A stretch of 64,000 nt of DNA. Origin: Mesobacillus sp. AQ2 (GTDB lineage Bacteria; Bacillota; Bacilli; Bacillales; Cytobacillaceae). Below, one piece after another: positions 48,935 through 57,365 of this stretch. Both the position numbers and the translations under genes were made by a program. The stretch is taken from contig NZ_CP126080.1 of assembly GCF_030122805.1 (NCBI RefSeq), positions 3,663,001 through 3,727,000 of the forward strand, written 5' to 3'. The notes beneath the pieces were generated by a model, which saw nothing but the letters and a program-made list of their open reading frames with translations, was not told where the DNA came from and made no database searches. Positions within the stretch are counted from its first letter, which is position 1; each line of letters opens with the position of its first letter.

Positions 48935-50629
48935 TTATGGAATCATCCAGGACAGGACGCTATTTTGCAGGAATGTAAGAATTCCGACCAGCGTCACAAG
49001 GAACAAACTGTGTTTGATCGTGAAGCGGAACAGTTCGGATTCTTTTCCAGCAAGACCTACTGCTGCACAGGCGACGGCAATCGACTGCGGCGAAATCATT
49101 TTTCCGGTTACACCTCCCGAAGAGTTCGCTGCCACAGCAAGGATCGGATCCATGCCAACGGAAGTCGCGGTGATTTTCTGCAGGTTTCCGAATAAAAGGT
49201 TAGCAGATGTATCAGAACCAGTGATGAAAACGCCAAGCCATCCAAGGAATGGAGAGAAGAATGGGAACAGGACAGCACCAGTTTTTGCAAGCGTCATGCC
49301 AAGTGTCGTGCTCATCCCGGAAGCATTTGTCACATAAGCGAATCCCACGACCGAACCGATGGTGATGACAGGATACTTTAATTCATTCAGCGTCTCTCCA
49401 AAGGTAGCAGCCCAGTTTTTCCAGGAGATGCCGACAACGAATTTAGTAAGTATAGCGGCGATCAAAATCGCTGTCCCTGCGGCTCCGAGTACCTCCAGTT
49501 TAAATACGGCAGCAATCGGGGCGCCTTCAGAATTGATGATTCTGTTATTCAAGAAAGGTACTTCCGGTGCATATGTCAGTGAATGTCCTAAAGAGTTGAT
49601 TGCCTTTAAAATCGAATTTGTTCCTTCATAATGGCCTATCAGGGCAAGCTTGATGGAAGGGATGCCCCATACAGAAATGATTGCAGTCAAAATAAGGAAT
49701 GGGGACCAGGCTTTGAAAACTTGTGCCCCCGTATTCTGCTGTTTTGTTTTTACTGGCAGATTAACAGCTGATGTGGCTGCCATTTCCTCTTCTGCATCAA
49801 ATCTGAAAATAGTCTTTGGCTTCCAGAACTTGAGGAAGATTGCCAGCGCGAACAATGAAACAAGCGCTGATAAAATGTCAGGCAGCTCCGGTCCAAGGAA
49901 GTTTGATGCCACGTATTGCGTAAGTGCAAATGAAACTCCGGAAACGAGGACAGCTGGCATTACTTCCATTGCCCTTTTGAACCCTGCCATGATCACGACT
50001 AGGTAGAATGGGATAAAGACAGATAAGAATGGCAGCTGTCTGCCGACCATTTTTGAGATTTCCATCGCCGGAATGCCGGTAGGGCCTTCAACAGCAATAA
50101 TCGGAATACCAATCGCACCAAATGCAACTGGTGCTGTGTTGGCGATCAGGCAAAGTCCTGCAGCGTAAAGCGGCCTAAAACCCAATCCCACCAAAAGAGC
50201 AGCCGAAATCGCTACCGGTGCTCCAAAGCCAGCGGCACCTTCAAGAAATGCCCCGAATGAGAACGCTACCAAAAGTGCCTGCAAGCGGCGGTCTTCTGTT
50301 ATAGACAGTACTGAATTGCGGATAATGTCAAACTGGCCAGTTTTAACTGTCAGCTTGTACAAAAATACGGATGTAATGATGATCCAGCCAATCGGGAGGA
50401 TACCATACACTGCCCCCTGTGAAGCTGACATCAAAGCCATTCCCGCAGGCATTTTAAAAGCAACAATTGCAATAAGCAAGGCAACAGCAAGTGTTGTCAG
50501 GCCCGCTATGTACCCCTTCATCTGTTTGATAGCAAGTGCCCAGAAGAAATATAAAATCGGAATCAGTGCGACGATTGCGGACAAGGCCAGGTTATCCCCT
50601 ACCGCTGTGAAATTTTGTGTGAACGACAT
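48935..50629 (-). CDS. lctP: L-lactate permease
   Basis: 564 residues, about 13-14 membrane segments, LctP family (AFSFGAFLEGAAGFGAPVAIS, GSDTSANLLFGNLQ, NSSGGVTGKMISPQSIAVA). Proton-coupled uptake of L-lactate, possibly also glycolate given the downstream glcDF. AGGGGG precedes the ATG. The leader holds a cre and a LutR-type operator. Confidence 0.95.
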   Translation of the reverse strand: MSFTQNFTAVGDNLALSAIVALIPILYFFWALAIKQMKGYIAGLTTLAVALLIAIVAFKMPAGMALMSASQGAVYGILPIGWIIITSVFLYKLTVKTGQFDIIRNSVLSITEDRRLQALLVAFSFGAFLEGAAGFGAPVAISAALLVGLGFRPLYAAGLCLIANTAPVAFGAIGIPIIAVEGPTGIPAMEISKMVGRQLPFLSVFIPFYLVVIMAGFKRAMEVMPAVLVSGVSFALTQYVASNFLGPELPDILSALVSLFALAIFLKFWKPKTIFRFDAEEEMAATSAVNLPVKTKQQNTGAQVFKAWSPFLILTAIISVWGIPSIKLALIGHYEGTNSILKAINSLGHSLTYAPEVPFLNNRIINSEGAPIAAVFKLEVLGAAGTAILIAAILTKFVVGISWKNWAATFGETLNELKYPVITIGSVVGFAYVTNASGMSTTLGMTLAKTGAVLFPFFSPFLGWLGVFITGSDTSANLLFGNLQKITATSVGMDPILAVAANSSGGVTGKMISPQSIAVACAAVGLAGKESELFRFTIKHSLFLVTLVGILTFLQNSVLSWMIP

Positions 50630-50689
50630 ACTTTACCCCCTGCTTTGATGATTTTTCTTTTAAAAACATTTTCCAGCTTAAAGTCATCA

Positions 50690-50703
50690 AGTAATCGCTT
50701 ACA
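50690..50703 (-). promoter_or_regulatory. cre site in lctP leader
   Basis: On the minus strand TGTAAGCGATTACT matches the cre consensus at 13 of 14 positions. It lies about 40-55 nt downstream of the predicted lctP start of transcription, a roadblock position. Confidence 0.65.
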
Positions 50704-50715
50704 TAAAATGATAAG

Positions 50716-50728
50716 GTCATCTGATGAC
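50716..50728. promoter_or_regulatory. LutR-type operator upstream of lctP
   Basis: GTCATC T GATGAC, a 13-bp palindrome identical in its arms to the operator upstream of lutA. FadR-class GntR regulators bind short palindromes of this kind. Confidence 0.7.
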
Positions 50729-50748
50729 TAGGTCATTAACTAATTTGA

Positions 50749-50778
50749 ATTATAGAATGGACTTTACAAAATTATCAA
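50749..50778 (-). promoter_or_regulatory. lctP promoter
   Basis: TTGATA (50773-50778), 18-bp spacer, TATAAT (50749-50754) on the minus strand. Confidence 0.75.
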
Positions 50779-50926
50779 TATATTTTTTGAAATTTAGTAA
50801 AATATAATCAGAAGCGAGTACGGTTCTTTAAATTGAAATTTCCCGCTTATAGTGATAAACAATATTACAGAGCTGAGGAAAAATTGTATAATGGGAGTCA
50901 AGAGAACGAACTTTGGAGGCTTTACT

Positions 50927-51661
50927 TTGCAATATAAAAGAATCAAACCTAAAAAGATATATGAAGAAGTTGCCGAAACAATCCATGGCATGATCAGGTC
51001 TGGACAACTGAAACCAGGCGATAAACTGGATTCGGTCCAGCAGCTGGCTGAGAATTTCCATGTAGGGCGCTCTGCCATCAGGGAAGCATTGAGTGCCTTA
51101 AGGGCTATGGGACTCATTGAAATAAAGCAAGGAGAAGGGACATATGTCAGGGAATTTGAAACTGAACAAATCAGCTTCCCCCTTTCCACTGCTATACTGA
51201 TGAATGTCCATGATACGGCGCATCTTCTGGAAGTGAGGAAGATCCTGGAAGCCGGCACTGTTTTTTCAGCAGCAAAAAAACGGACTGAAAAGCAGCTGCA
51301 GACAATGAGAGAGGCGCTGGATGAAATGAAACGTGCTAACGGCGATGAGGAGCTTGGAGAAAAAGCGGATCTGCAATTCCATATGGCGATTGCCGAAAGT
51401 TCGCATAATCCGCTGCTGATCAGCTTGATGAACCATGTTTCCGGCTTGATGGGCGAGACGATGAAAGAAACACGCCGGCTCTGGCTTTACTCGAAACAAA
51501 CAACGACCGCACGGCTTCATGATGAGCATTATGCCATCTACGAGGCAATACATGCGCAGGATTCCGAAGAGGCAAGGAATTTGATGCTAAACCATATCGA
51601 GAGTGTGGAAGACATTCTCCATAAATACATTAACCAGGCAAAAACAAAACCAACACTCTAA
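50927..51661 (+). CDS. lutR: GntR/FadR-family lactate regulator LutR
   Basis: 244 residues from a TTG at 50927-50929, 7 nt after GGAGG. The longer frame from 50852 is excluded because a TATAAT box at 50887-50892 puts the transcript start near 50899. N-terminal GntR winged helix (LDSVQQLAENFHVGRSAIREALSALRA) and C-terminal FCD ligand domain with helical bundle. In B. subtilis LutR represses lutABC. It sits between lctP and lutABC, divergent from the former, and both have the same operator. Confidence 0.9.
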   Translation: MQYKRIKPKKIYEEVAETIHGMIRSGQLKPGDKLDSVQQLAENFHVGRSAIREALSALRAMGLIEIKQGEGTYVREFETEQISFPLSTAILMNVHDTAHLLEVRKILEAGTVFSAAKKRTEKQLQTMREALDEMKRANGDEELGEKADLQFHMAIAESSHNPLLISLMNHVSGLMGETMKETRRLWLYSKQTTTARLHDEHYAIYEAIHAQDSEEARNLMLNHIESVEDILHKYINQAKTKPTL

Positions 51662-51696
51662 CCACATTTCTCACCTGGAAGTGTGGTTTTTATTTT
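51660..51696 (+). terminator. Terminator of lutR
   Basis: AACCACA / TGTGGTT hairpin followed by TTTATTTT. Confidence 0.8.
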
Positions 51697-51730
51697 ATGA
51701 TTAAAATTCAATCTTTCACACAAAATTTTC

Positions 51731-51769
51731 TGAAACCCCTTTCATAGAGAGATATTTTTGTAGTACTAT
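51731..51769 (+). promoter_or_regulatory. lutABC promoter with a cre-like site
   Basis: TTCATA (51741-51746), 17 bp, TACTAT (51764-51769). TGAAACCCCTTTCA (51731-51744), overlapping the -35, is a cre-like palindrome with 13 of 14 matches but a changed central CG, so CcpA binding is doubtful. Confidence 0.45.
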
Positions 51770-51789
51770 TAATTTCAAATACAGTATTC

Positions 51790-51806
51790 AGGTCATCAGA
51801 TGACCT
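51790..51806. promoter_or_regulatory. LutR-type operator upstream of lutA
   Basis: AGGTCATC A GATGACCT, a perfect 17-bp palindrome 32 bp before the lutA start and downstream of the predicted promoter. Same arms as the site near lctP. Confidence 0.78.
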
Positions 51807-51837
51807 GTTAATTATCATTCAGGAAAGAGGTTGGACA

Positions 51838-52554
51838 ATGAAGGTAACCCTTTTTGCTACTTGTTTGGTCGATATGTTCCAAAGCAGTGCGGGCAAAGCA
51901 ACAGTCGAACTGCTGGAGCGGCTTGGCTGTGAAATCGATTTTCCGGAATCACAGGTTTGCTGCGGTCAGCCAGCCTATAACAGTGGATATGTGAAAGAAG
52001 CAAAAGAAGCAATGAAATCTATGATCGATACATTTATTGATGCTGAATACGTCGTATCCCCTTCCGGTTCATGCATTACCATGTTCCGTGAATATCCTCA
52101 TGTCTTCAAGGGAGATCCCGTTTGGGAACCAAAAGCGAAGAAACTTGCGGCCAAATCCTATGAATTGACGCAATTCATTGTAAATGTCTTAAAGATTGAA
52201 GATGTCGGGGCCAGCTTTGAAGGCAAGGTTACCTATCATACATCCTGCCACATGACGAGATTGTTAGGTGTCAAAAAAGCCCCTATGATTCTATTAAGCA
52301 ATGTCAAGGGCCTCGAGTTCACAGAACTTCCGGGCAAGGAGCAATGCTGCGGCTTCGGCGGGACCTTCTCCGTCAAAATGGCCCAGATTTCCGAGCAAAT
52401 GGTTGATGAAAAGGTTCGGCATGTAGAAGAAACGGGTGCCGAATATTTGATCGGAGCTGATGCTGGCTGCCTGATGAACATTGGAGGCCGCATCGAAAGA
52501 CAAGGAAAACCAATCAAGGTGCTTCATATAGCAGAAATATTGAACAGCCGATAA
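51838..52554 (+). CDS. lutA: L-lactate utilisation protein LutA
   Basis: 238 residues with two CCG (cysteine-rich) domains: [11 protein letters not shown] (about residue 40) and [13 protein letters not shown] (about 170). Iron-sulfur component of the LutABC L-lactate oxidising complex, which converts L-lactate to pyruvate. GGAAAGAGGTTGG precedes the ATG. First gene of lutABC. Confidence 0.95.
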   Translation: MKVTLFATCLVDMFQSSAGKATVELLERLGCEIDFPESQVCCGQPAYNSGYVKEAKEAMKSMIDTFIDAEYVVSPSGSCITMFREYPHVFKGDPVWEPKAKKLAAKSYELTQFIVNVLKIEDVGASFEGKVTYHTSCHMTRLLGVKKAPMILLSNVKGLEFTELPGKEQCCGFGGTFSVKMAQISEQMVDEKVRHVEETGAEYLIGADAGCLMNIGGRIERQGKPIKVLHIAEILNSR

Positions 52555-52578
52555 ATCTTGGAAAAGGGGGAATTTCCT

Positions 52579-54009
52579 ATGCCAATGAAAATTGGATCAG
52601 ATAATTTTAAAGAGCGTGTGGACCAGGGTATAAATGATTCATTCATGAGGGGCGCAGTTGCCGGAGCCCAGGAGCGGATGGGCACCCGGAGACAGGATGT
52701 TACTGAAGAAATGGGAAACTGGGAAGATTGGCGCAGCCATGGCGAAGAAATCCGCCAGCATGTCCTCGAAAATCTTGACTTTTACCTTGAACAGCTCAGT
52801 GAGAACGTTGCAAAGCGCGGCGGCCATGTTTTCTTTGCACAGACTGCCGAAGACGCTAATGAATATATAAAAGGCGTTGTCGAAAAAAAGAATGCAACAA
52901 AAATCGTAAAATCCAAATCAATGGTCACGGAAGAAATCAGTTTGAACACAACGCTTGAACAGGCTGGTTGCACCGTTGTAGAAACGGACCTTGGCGAATA
53001 CATCCTCCAGGTTGATGACCATGATCCGCCATCACATATTGTCGTTCCTGCCCTGCATAAAAACAAGGAGCAAATCAGGGACGTTTTTACAAAGAAGCTT
53101 GGCTATCAAAAAACGGAAAAACCGGAAGAACTGGCCTGGCATGCACGCGAAATGCTCCGGCAGGAATATTTGACAGCAGATATCGGGATTACCGGCTGCA
53201 ATTTTGCCGTTGCCGAGACAGGCTCCTTCAGCCTTGTGACCAATGAAGGAAATGCCGACCTCGTTACCTCCCTCCCAAAAACCCAAATCACGGTTATGGG
53301 GATGGAGCGGCTTGTTCCCACATTCGAGGAAATGGAAGTGCTCGTAAGCCTGTTGACAAGAAGCGCTGTCGGCCAGAAGCTGACAAGCTATATCACTGTA
53401 CTGACTGGTCCACGGGAAGATCATAATGTCGATGGTCCTGAGGAATTCCACCTCGTCATCGTCGATAATGGACGCTCAAAAATTCTTGGAGGCGAATTCC
53501 AGTCTGTCCTCCAATGTATCCGTTGCGCTGCTTGTATCAATACTTGCCCGGTTTACCGACATGTCGGCGGACACTCTTACGGTTCGATTTATTCAGGGCC
53601 GATCGGAGCTGTTCTATCGCCGTTGCTCGGAGGATACGATCAGTATAAGGAGCTTCCCTATGCTTCCACCCTTTGCGGAGCCTGTACCGATGTTTGTCCT
53701 GTAAAAATACCCCTTCACCAGCTATTGCATAAACATCGGCAGGTAATTGTCGAGGAGGAAGGAAAAGCGCCTATTTCCGAGAAACTCGCCATGAAGGCTT
53801 TCGGTCTTGGAGCCGCATCCCCGATGCTGTACAAACTGGGGTCAAAGGTTGCTCCTGCAGCGATGAATCCATTCACAACCGGCGATAAAATTTCAAACGG
53901 CCCCGGCCCATTGAAAGCCTGGACTGAGATCAGGGAATTCCCTGCCCCGAATAAAGAAAGATTCAGAGACTGGTTCAAAAACAGGGAAAAAGGAGGCAAT
54001 GAATCATGA
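52579..54009 (+). CDS. lutB: L-lactate utilisation protein LutB
   Basis: 476 residues from the ATG at 52579-52581 after AAAGGGGGAA. An LUD domain (about 60-300) is followed by two 4Fe-4S motifs, [13 protein letters not shown] (about 311) and [11 protein letters not shown] (about 361). Electron-transfer subunit of the L-lactate oxidation complex. Highly similar throughout to B. subtilis LutB. The stop overlaps lutC by 4 bp. Confidence 0.96.
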   Translation: MPMKIGSDNFKERVDQGINDSFMRGAVAGAQERMGTRRQDVTEEMGNWEDWRSHGEEIRQHVLENLDFYLEQLSENVAKRGGHVFFAQTAEDANEYIKGVVEKKNATKIVKSKSMVTEEISLNTTLEQAGCTVVETDLGEYILQVDDHDPPSHIVVPALHKNKEQIRDVFTKKLGYQKTEKPEELAWHAREMLRQEYLTADIGITGCNFAVAETGSFSLVTNEGNADLVTSLPKTQITVMGMERLVPTFEEMEVLVSLLTRSAVGQKLTSYITVLTGPREDHNVDGPEEFHLVIVDNGRSKILGGEFQSVLQCIRCAACINTCPVYRHVGGHSYGSIYSGPIGAVLSPLLGGYDQYKELPYASTLCGACTDVCPVKIPLHQLLHKHRQVIVEEEGKAPISEKLAMKAFGLGAASPMLYKLGSKVAPAAMNPFTTGDKISNGPGPLKAWTEIREFPAPNKERFRDWFKNREKGGNES

Positions 54010-54725
54010 CAGGAACAATCCAAAACCGTGAAGCGTTTTTAAATAATATCGCAAGTTCGCTCGGAAGAAACCGTATAACCGGCAACATCAAGCCGCCAGT
54101 CTGGAAGCACGGTCCGCAGGATGAAGTTTTAAAGGATGCGACACCAGATGAATTGATTGATGTCCTGAAAACTCAATGTCTTAAAATCCACACAAGCCTG
54201 GTCATGACAGATGCCAAGAATCTGCCTGAAACCTTGAATGAAGTTGTAACCAACTATGGAGGCGGACCGGTCGTTTCCTGGAAGGATGACCGATTCGCAA
54301 AATGGGGTCTTGACTCCCTGATGAAGCAAGAATGGCCTTCGAAAAACATCGAAGTCTATGAATGGGACCATTCAAAAGGCAAGGAAAACATCCGCCAGGC
54401 TGAAAGAGCGAATGTCGGACTCACCATCAGCGAAATGACCCTCGCTGAGTCAGGGACAGTCGTATTATTAAGCGATAAAAATAAAGGCCGGACCGTCAGT
54501 TTCCTGCCTGCCACTTATATTGCACTCATTCCAAAGAGCACAATTGTGCCAAGGATCACCCAGGCTGCCCGCAAACTTCGGGAGATGCACCTTTCCGGCA
54601 AGCAAGTTGCATCTTGCGTCAATTTCATCACCGGACCGAGCAACTCAGCCGATATCGAATTGAACCTTGTCGTCGGAGTTCATGGACCTGTTAAAGCGAC
54701 ATATATTGTGATCGAGGATTTATAG
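54006..54725 (+). CDS. lutC: L-lactate utilisation protein LutC
   Basis: 239 residues, LUD (DUF162) domain, third subunit of LutABC. Conserved [17 protein letters not shown] and [22 protein letters not shown]. Last gene of the operon, followed by a terminator. Confidence 0.95.
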   Translation: MTGTIQNREAFLNNIASSLGRNRITGNIKPPVWKHGPQDEVLKDATPDELIDVLKTQCLKIHTSLVMTDAKNLPETLNEVVTNYGGGPVVSWKDDRFAKWGLDSLMKQEWPSKNIEVYEWDHSKGKENIRQAERANVGLTISEMTLAESGTVVLLSDKNKGRTVSFLPATYIALIPKSTIVPRITQAARKLREMHLSGKQVASCVNFITGPSNSADIELNLVVGVHGPVKATYIVIEDL

Positions 54726-54739
54726 TTTTTAAGTTTTAA

Positions 54740-54775
54740 AGCCGGTCTCCCAAAAAGGAAGCCGGCTCATTTTTT
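54740..54775 (+). terminator. Terminator of lutABC
   Basis: AGCCGG...CCGGCT hairpin then CATTTTTTCG. Confidence 0.85.
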
Positions 54776-54780
54776 CGTTA

Positions 54781-54848
54781 ATTGCACATTAACCCAGTTA
54801 TATTACAAGCTCCAACTGCTAATTGCATGGTTATCCCCGAATTGCACC
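54781..54848. repeat. Weak ~20-bp phased repeat (ATTGCAC motif)
   Basis: ATTGCAC or variants at 54781, 54802 (ATTACAA), 54822 and 54841, spacing 21, 20 and 19. Convergent gap between lutC and bdhA. Short and imperfect. Confidence 0.45.
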
Positions 54849-54899
54849 GGCATCCTTATATTGGAAATAAAAACCGATCCTCAATTAGAACCCTGGGTA

Positions 54900-55676
54900 T
54901 TATTGAACCGTATACCCTCCATCTATGACGGCGGCCTGGCCGGTGATTCCTTTTGCAACATCACTGGCCAGGTATTGAACATAACTGGCGATTTCCTCGA
55001 CAGCCAGCAGGCGTTTCTGCGGCACGAGCGGAAAAATGACTTCTTCGAGCACTTTTTCAAGTGGGACATTCCTTGTCTCCGCCAGGCTTGATAGCTGATT
55101 GCGGACCAATGGAGTATCGACATATCCCGGGCAGACGGCGTTGACGGTGATCCCGTGCTCTGCGGTTTCAAGTGCAGCTACCTTCGTCAAACCAATGACC
55201 CCATGCTTGGCACTGTTATAAGCTGCCTTACCAGCAAACCCCACTAGCCCATTGATCGATGCCATGTTGATTACCCGGCCAAAACCTTGCTTTTTCATGA
55301 CCGGCAATACATGTTTCAAGGCTACAAACGGGGCTGTGAGCATTACTTTTATCAGCAATTCAAATTTTTCCGTTGGGAAGTCTTCAATCATGGATACATA
55401 TTGCAGACCTGCATTGTTGATAAGAACATCGACACGGCCAAAGTGGTCGACGCACTTCACAACTGCCTGCTCAATGTCTTTTTCGCTGGTAACATCACAT
55501 TTCCAGCCAGCAGCTTCGAATCCTGATTCACGCAAACTAGCTGCTGCTTCTTCCACCGTTCCTTCCTGTAAATCCGTTAAAAATACCTTCCCGCCCTGTT
55601 CAGCAAAACTTTTGGCGATCTCATACCCGATTCCCTGGGCGGCACCGGTTATCAGGACTACTTTATCTTTTACCAT
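54900..55676 (-). CDS. bdhA: 3-hydroxybutyrate dehydrogenase
   Basis: 258 residues, short-chain dehydrogenase: GAAQGIGYEIA (NAD-binding), NNAGLQYVS, and catalytic YNSAKHG. The QYVSMIEDFP and LVRNQLSSLAE blocks are typical of D-3-hydroxybutyrate dehydrogenases. Oxidises 3-hydroxybutyrate to acetoacetate. Co-transcribed with the GntP permease upstream (16 bp apart). AAAGGAG precedes the ATG. Confidence 0.92.
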   Translation of the reverse strand: MVKDKVVLITGAAQGIGYEIAKSFAEQGGKVFLTDLQEGTVEEAAASLRESGFEAAGWKCDVTSEKDIEQAVVKCVDHFGRVDVLINNAGLQYVSMIEDFPTEKFELLIKVMLTAPFVALKHVLPVMKKQGFGRVINMASINGLVGFAGKAAYNSAKHGVIGLTKVAALETAEHGITVNAVCPGYVDTPLVRNQLSSLAETRNVPLEKVLEEVIFPLVPQKRLLAVEEIASYVQYLASDVAKGITGQAAVIDGGYTVQ

Positions 55677-55692
55677 CGGGAAGCTCCTTTCT

Positions 55693-57012
55693 CTAAATAC
55701 CTAATCCTAGTGTGAATAGTACAATCGCGATTGCCACACCAATCAGCGGTACAATGACGGTCACTGCTGCCACTGGATTGTAGGCATCCTGATGGGACTC
55801 GCCGCAAATCGCCCTGACAGTCGTGACCACATAACCATTATGCGGCAGAGAATCTAGCGCTCCCGAGGAAATGGCCGCTACCCTGTGCAATGCTTCCGGA
55901 TTGACGCCCATATCCATGTAGTGTGGTGCGAGTAGTGGAAGTGCAATTGCCTGACCTCCGGAAGCTGAACCAGTCATCCCTGCAATGACACTGACGGCAA
56001 TCGCCGCCCCAATCAACGGGCTTCCAGGTATATTCGTCATCGCATCTACCGCTGTCTGGAAAGCCGGAACTGCCTTCGCCACGCCGCCAAACCCAACGAC
56101 TGCAGCCGTGTTGCCGATCGCAATCAAAGCACCCATCGTTCCTTCTGATAGTGCTTCCCAGAAATTTTTGAAGTACTTGCGATTTAGCAAATAGGCGGAT
56201 ATAACACCTCCTAGCAAAGCGATGATGAGTGCTGATTGTTTTAATGAGTCATGGAAAACGAAGGAAATAACCAATACCACTACCAAAGGAATGAGACCCA
56301 TTAAAGGATGAGGAAGTTCTCGTTTTTCCAGCATTGGATCGGTCTTCCTCGCTTCAAACTTCTCCCCTTTTGCGATGGCTTTTGTGATCATTCGTTTCAG
56401 CCACCAGTATCCAAAGATCATCATAAAGACGGCAACGATGGCGCTGACCTCCCAGCCTGCAAGCGGAGAAGTATTGAGGAACTCAATCGGAATCCAGTTC
56501 TGGATTTCCGGAGAACCTGCAGAAGTCATTGTGAACGTAACCGAACCGAAGGCCAATGCAGCAGGAATGAAACGCCTTGGCAAATTGGCCTGCCTGAACA
56601 AGCTCAAGGCCATTGGATAAACAGAAAATGCTACGACAAACAAGCTCACTCCGCCATATGTCAACACAGCGCAGGCAACGACAATCGCTAGCACGGCATA
56701 TTTCATCCCCAGCTTCTCGACGATGAACTCAGATACGCTGTCTGCTGCGCCGCTGTCTTCCATTACCTTTCCAAAAATCGCCCCAAGCAGGAACATCATG
56801 TACCATGCGGTAACGAAACCCGAAAAACCAGACATATAGTTCCCGACAAAGTTAGCCGCCCCTTCTTCAGCCAGCTGCGGAAACAGCGGCATCCCGCTGA
56901 ACACAGCTACAAACAACGCGGAAATCGGCCCGACAATAAGCAGGTTCATCCCTCTCATCGTCAGGTAAATCAATAAAGCCAGACCGCCAATCAATCCAAT
57001 CATACTCAGCAT
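55693..57012 (-). CDS. GntP-family permease, probable 3-hydroxybutyrate importer
   Basis: 439 residues, about 12 membrane segments, GntP/CitM-like family (NTAAVVGFGGVAKAVPAF, GSASGGQAIALPLL). The gluconate family name is broad; the neighbours (3-hydroxybutyrate dehydrogenase and a sigma-54 activator) suggest the substrate is 3-hydroxybutyrate or a similar short hydroxy acid. AAGGGGG lies 8 nt before the ATG. Sigma-54 promoter and cre lie upstream. Confidence 0.88.
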   Translation of the reverse strand: MLSMIGLIGGLALLIYLTMRGMNLLIVGPISALFVAVFSGMPLFPQLAEEGAANFVGNYMSGFSGFVTAWYMMFLLGAIFGKVMEDSGAADSVSEFIVEKLGMKYAVLAIVVACAVLTYGGVSLFVVAFSVYPMALSLFRQANLPRRFIPAALAFGSVTFTMTSAGSPEIQNWIPIEFLNTSPLAGWEVSAIVAVFMMIFGYWWLKRMITKAIAKGEKFEARKTDPMLEKRELPHPLMGLIPLVVVLVISFVFHDSLKQSALIIALLGGVISAYLLNRKYFKNFWEALSEGTMGALIAIGNTAAVVGFGGVAKAVPAFQTAVDAMTNIPGSPLIGAAIAVSVIAGMTGSASGGQAIALPLLAPHYMDMGVNPEALHRVAAISSGALDSLPHNGYVVTTVRAICGESHQDAYNPVAAVTVIVPLIGVAIAIVLFTLGLGI

Positions 57013-57078
57013 TCTTTTTTCCCCCTTGTTATGTTAAAGTGAACAACTAAAAAAAACTGCCCTCCTTGCCAAATGTGA

Positions 57079-57092
57079 TGGTAACGCTTACA
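57079..57092 (-). promoter_or_regulatory. cre site downstream of the sigma-54 promoter
   Basis: On the minus strand TGTAAGCGTTACCA matches the cre consensus at 13 of 14 positions. It lies about 20-35 nt downstream of the predicted start of transcription, so CcpA could block elongation. Confidence 0.65.
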
Positions 57093-57125
57093 AAAGACTA
57101 GAATAAAATTGCTGTATTATCTTAT

Positions 57126-57141
57126 TGCAACTATCGTGCCA
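57126..57141 (-). promoter_or_regulatory. Sigma-54 (-24/-12) promoter of gntP-bdhA
   Basis: TGGCAC GATAG TTGCA on the minus strand is a perfect match to the sigma-54 consensus TGGCAC-N5-TTGCW. It lies about 115 bp before the permease start and is the only such site I found in the region. Confidence 0.93.
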
Positions 57142-57192
57142 ACTTTTCGAACCAGGCGGATCGGTATGTATTCATAATTTTCAGTCACTTTT

Positions 57193-57208
57193 TTCCGGAT
57201 TTCCGGAC
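57193..57208. promoter_or_regulatory. Candidate activator site (UAS) 1
   Basis: TTCCGGATTTCCGGAC, 52 bp upstream of the -24 box, matches 14 of 16 positions of the motif at 57350-57365. Confidence 0.55.
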
Positions 57209-57265
57209 TCTAGCATTCTTCTATTCCTTTTACTTAATAGGAATCTGTTTTTTTGAGCTGTGCTT

Positions 57266-57299
57266 TTCCCACTGATAAACACCATTCATACAGTGGGAA
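57266..57299. repeat. 9-bp inverted repeat
   Basis: TTCCCACTG, 16-nt loop, CAGTGGGAA between the two activator-site groups. No T-run. Function unknown. Confidence 0.6.
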
Positions 57300-57329
57300 C
57301 CCTTTTAAATATTGCTAGAAAACAGGGAA

Positions 57330-57365
57330 GTCCGGAAACTCGGACAGCATTCCGAGTTTCCGGAC
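57330..57365. promoter_or_regulatory. 15-bp inverted repeat: activator site pair and/or terminator
   Basis: GTCCGGAAACTCGGA, 6-nt spacer, TCCGAGTTTCCGGAC, a perfect inverted repeat abutting the stop codon of the sigma-54 activator gene. It could be that gene's terminator, but the T-run is poor, and its arms repeat the motif at 57193. I favour enhancer sites for the activator, 190-225 bp upstream of the promoter. Confidence 0.6.
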
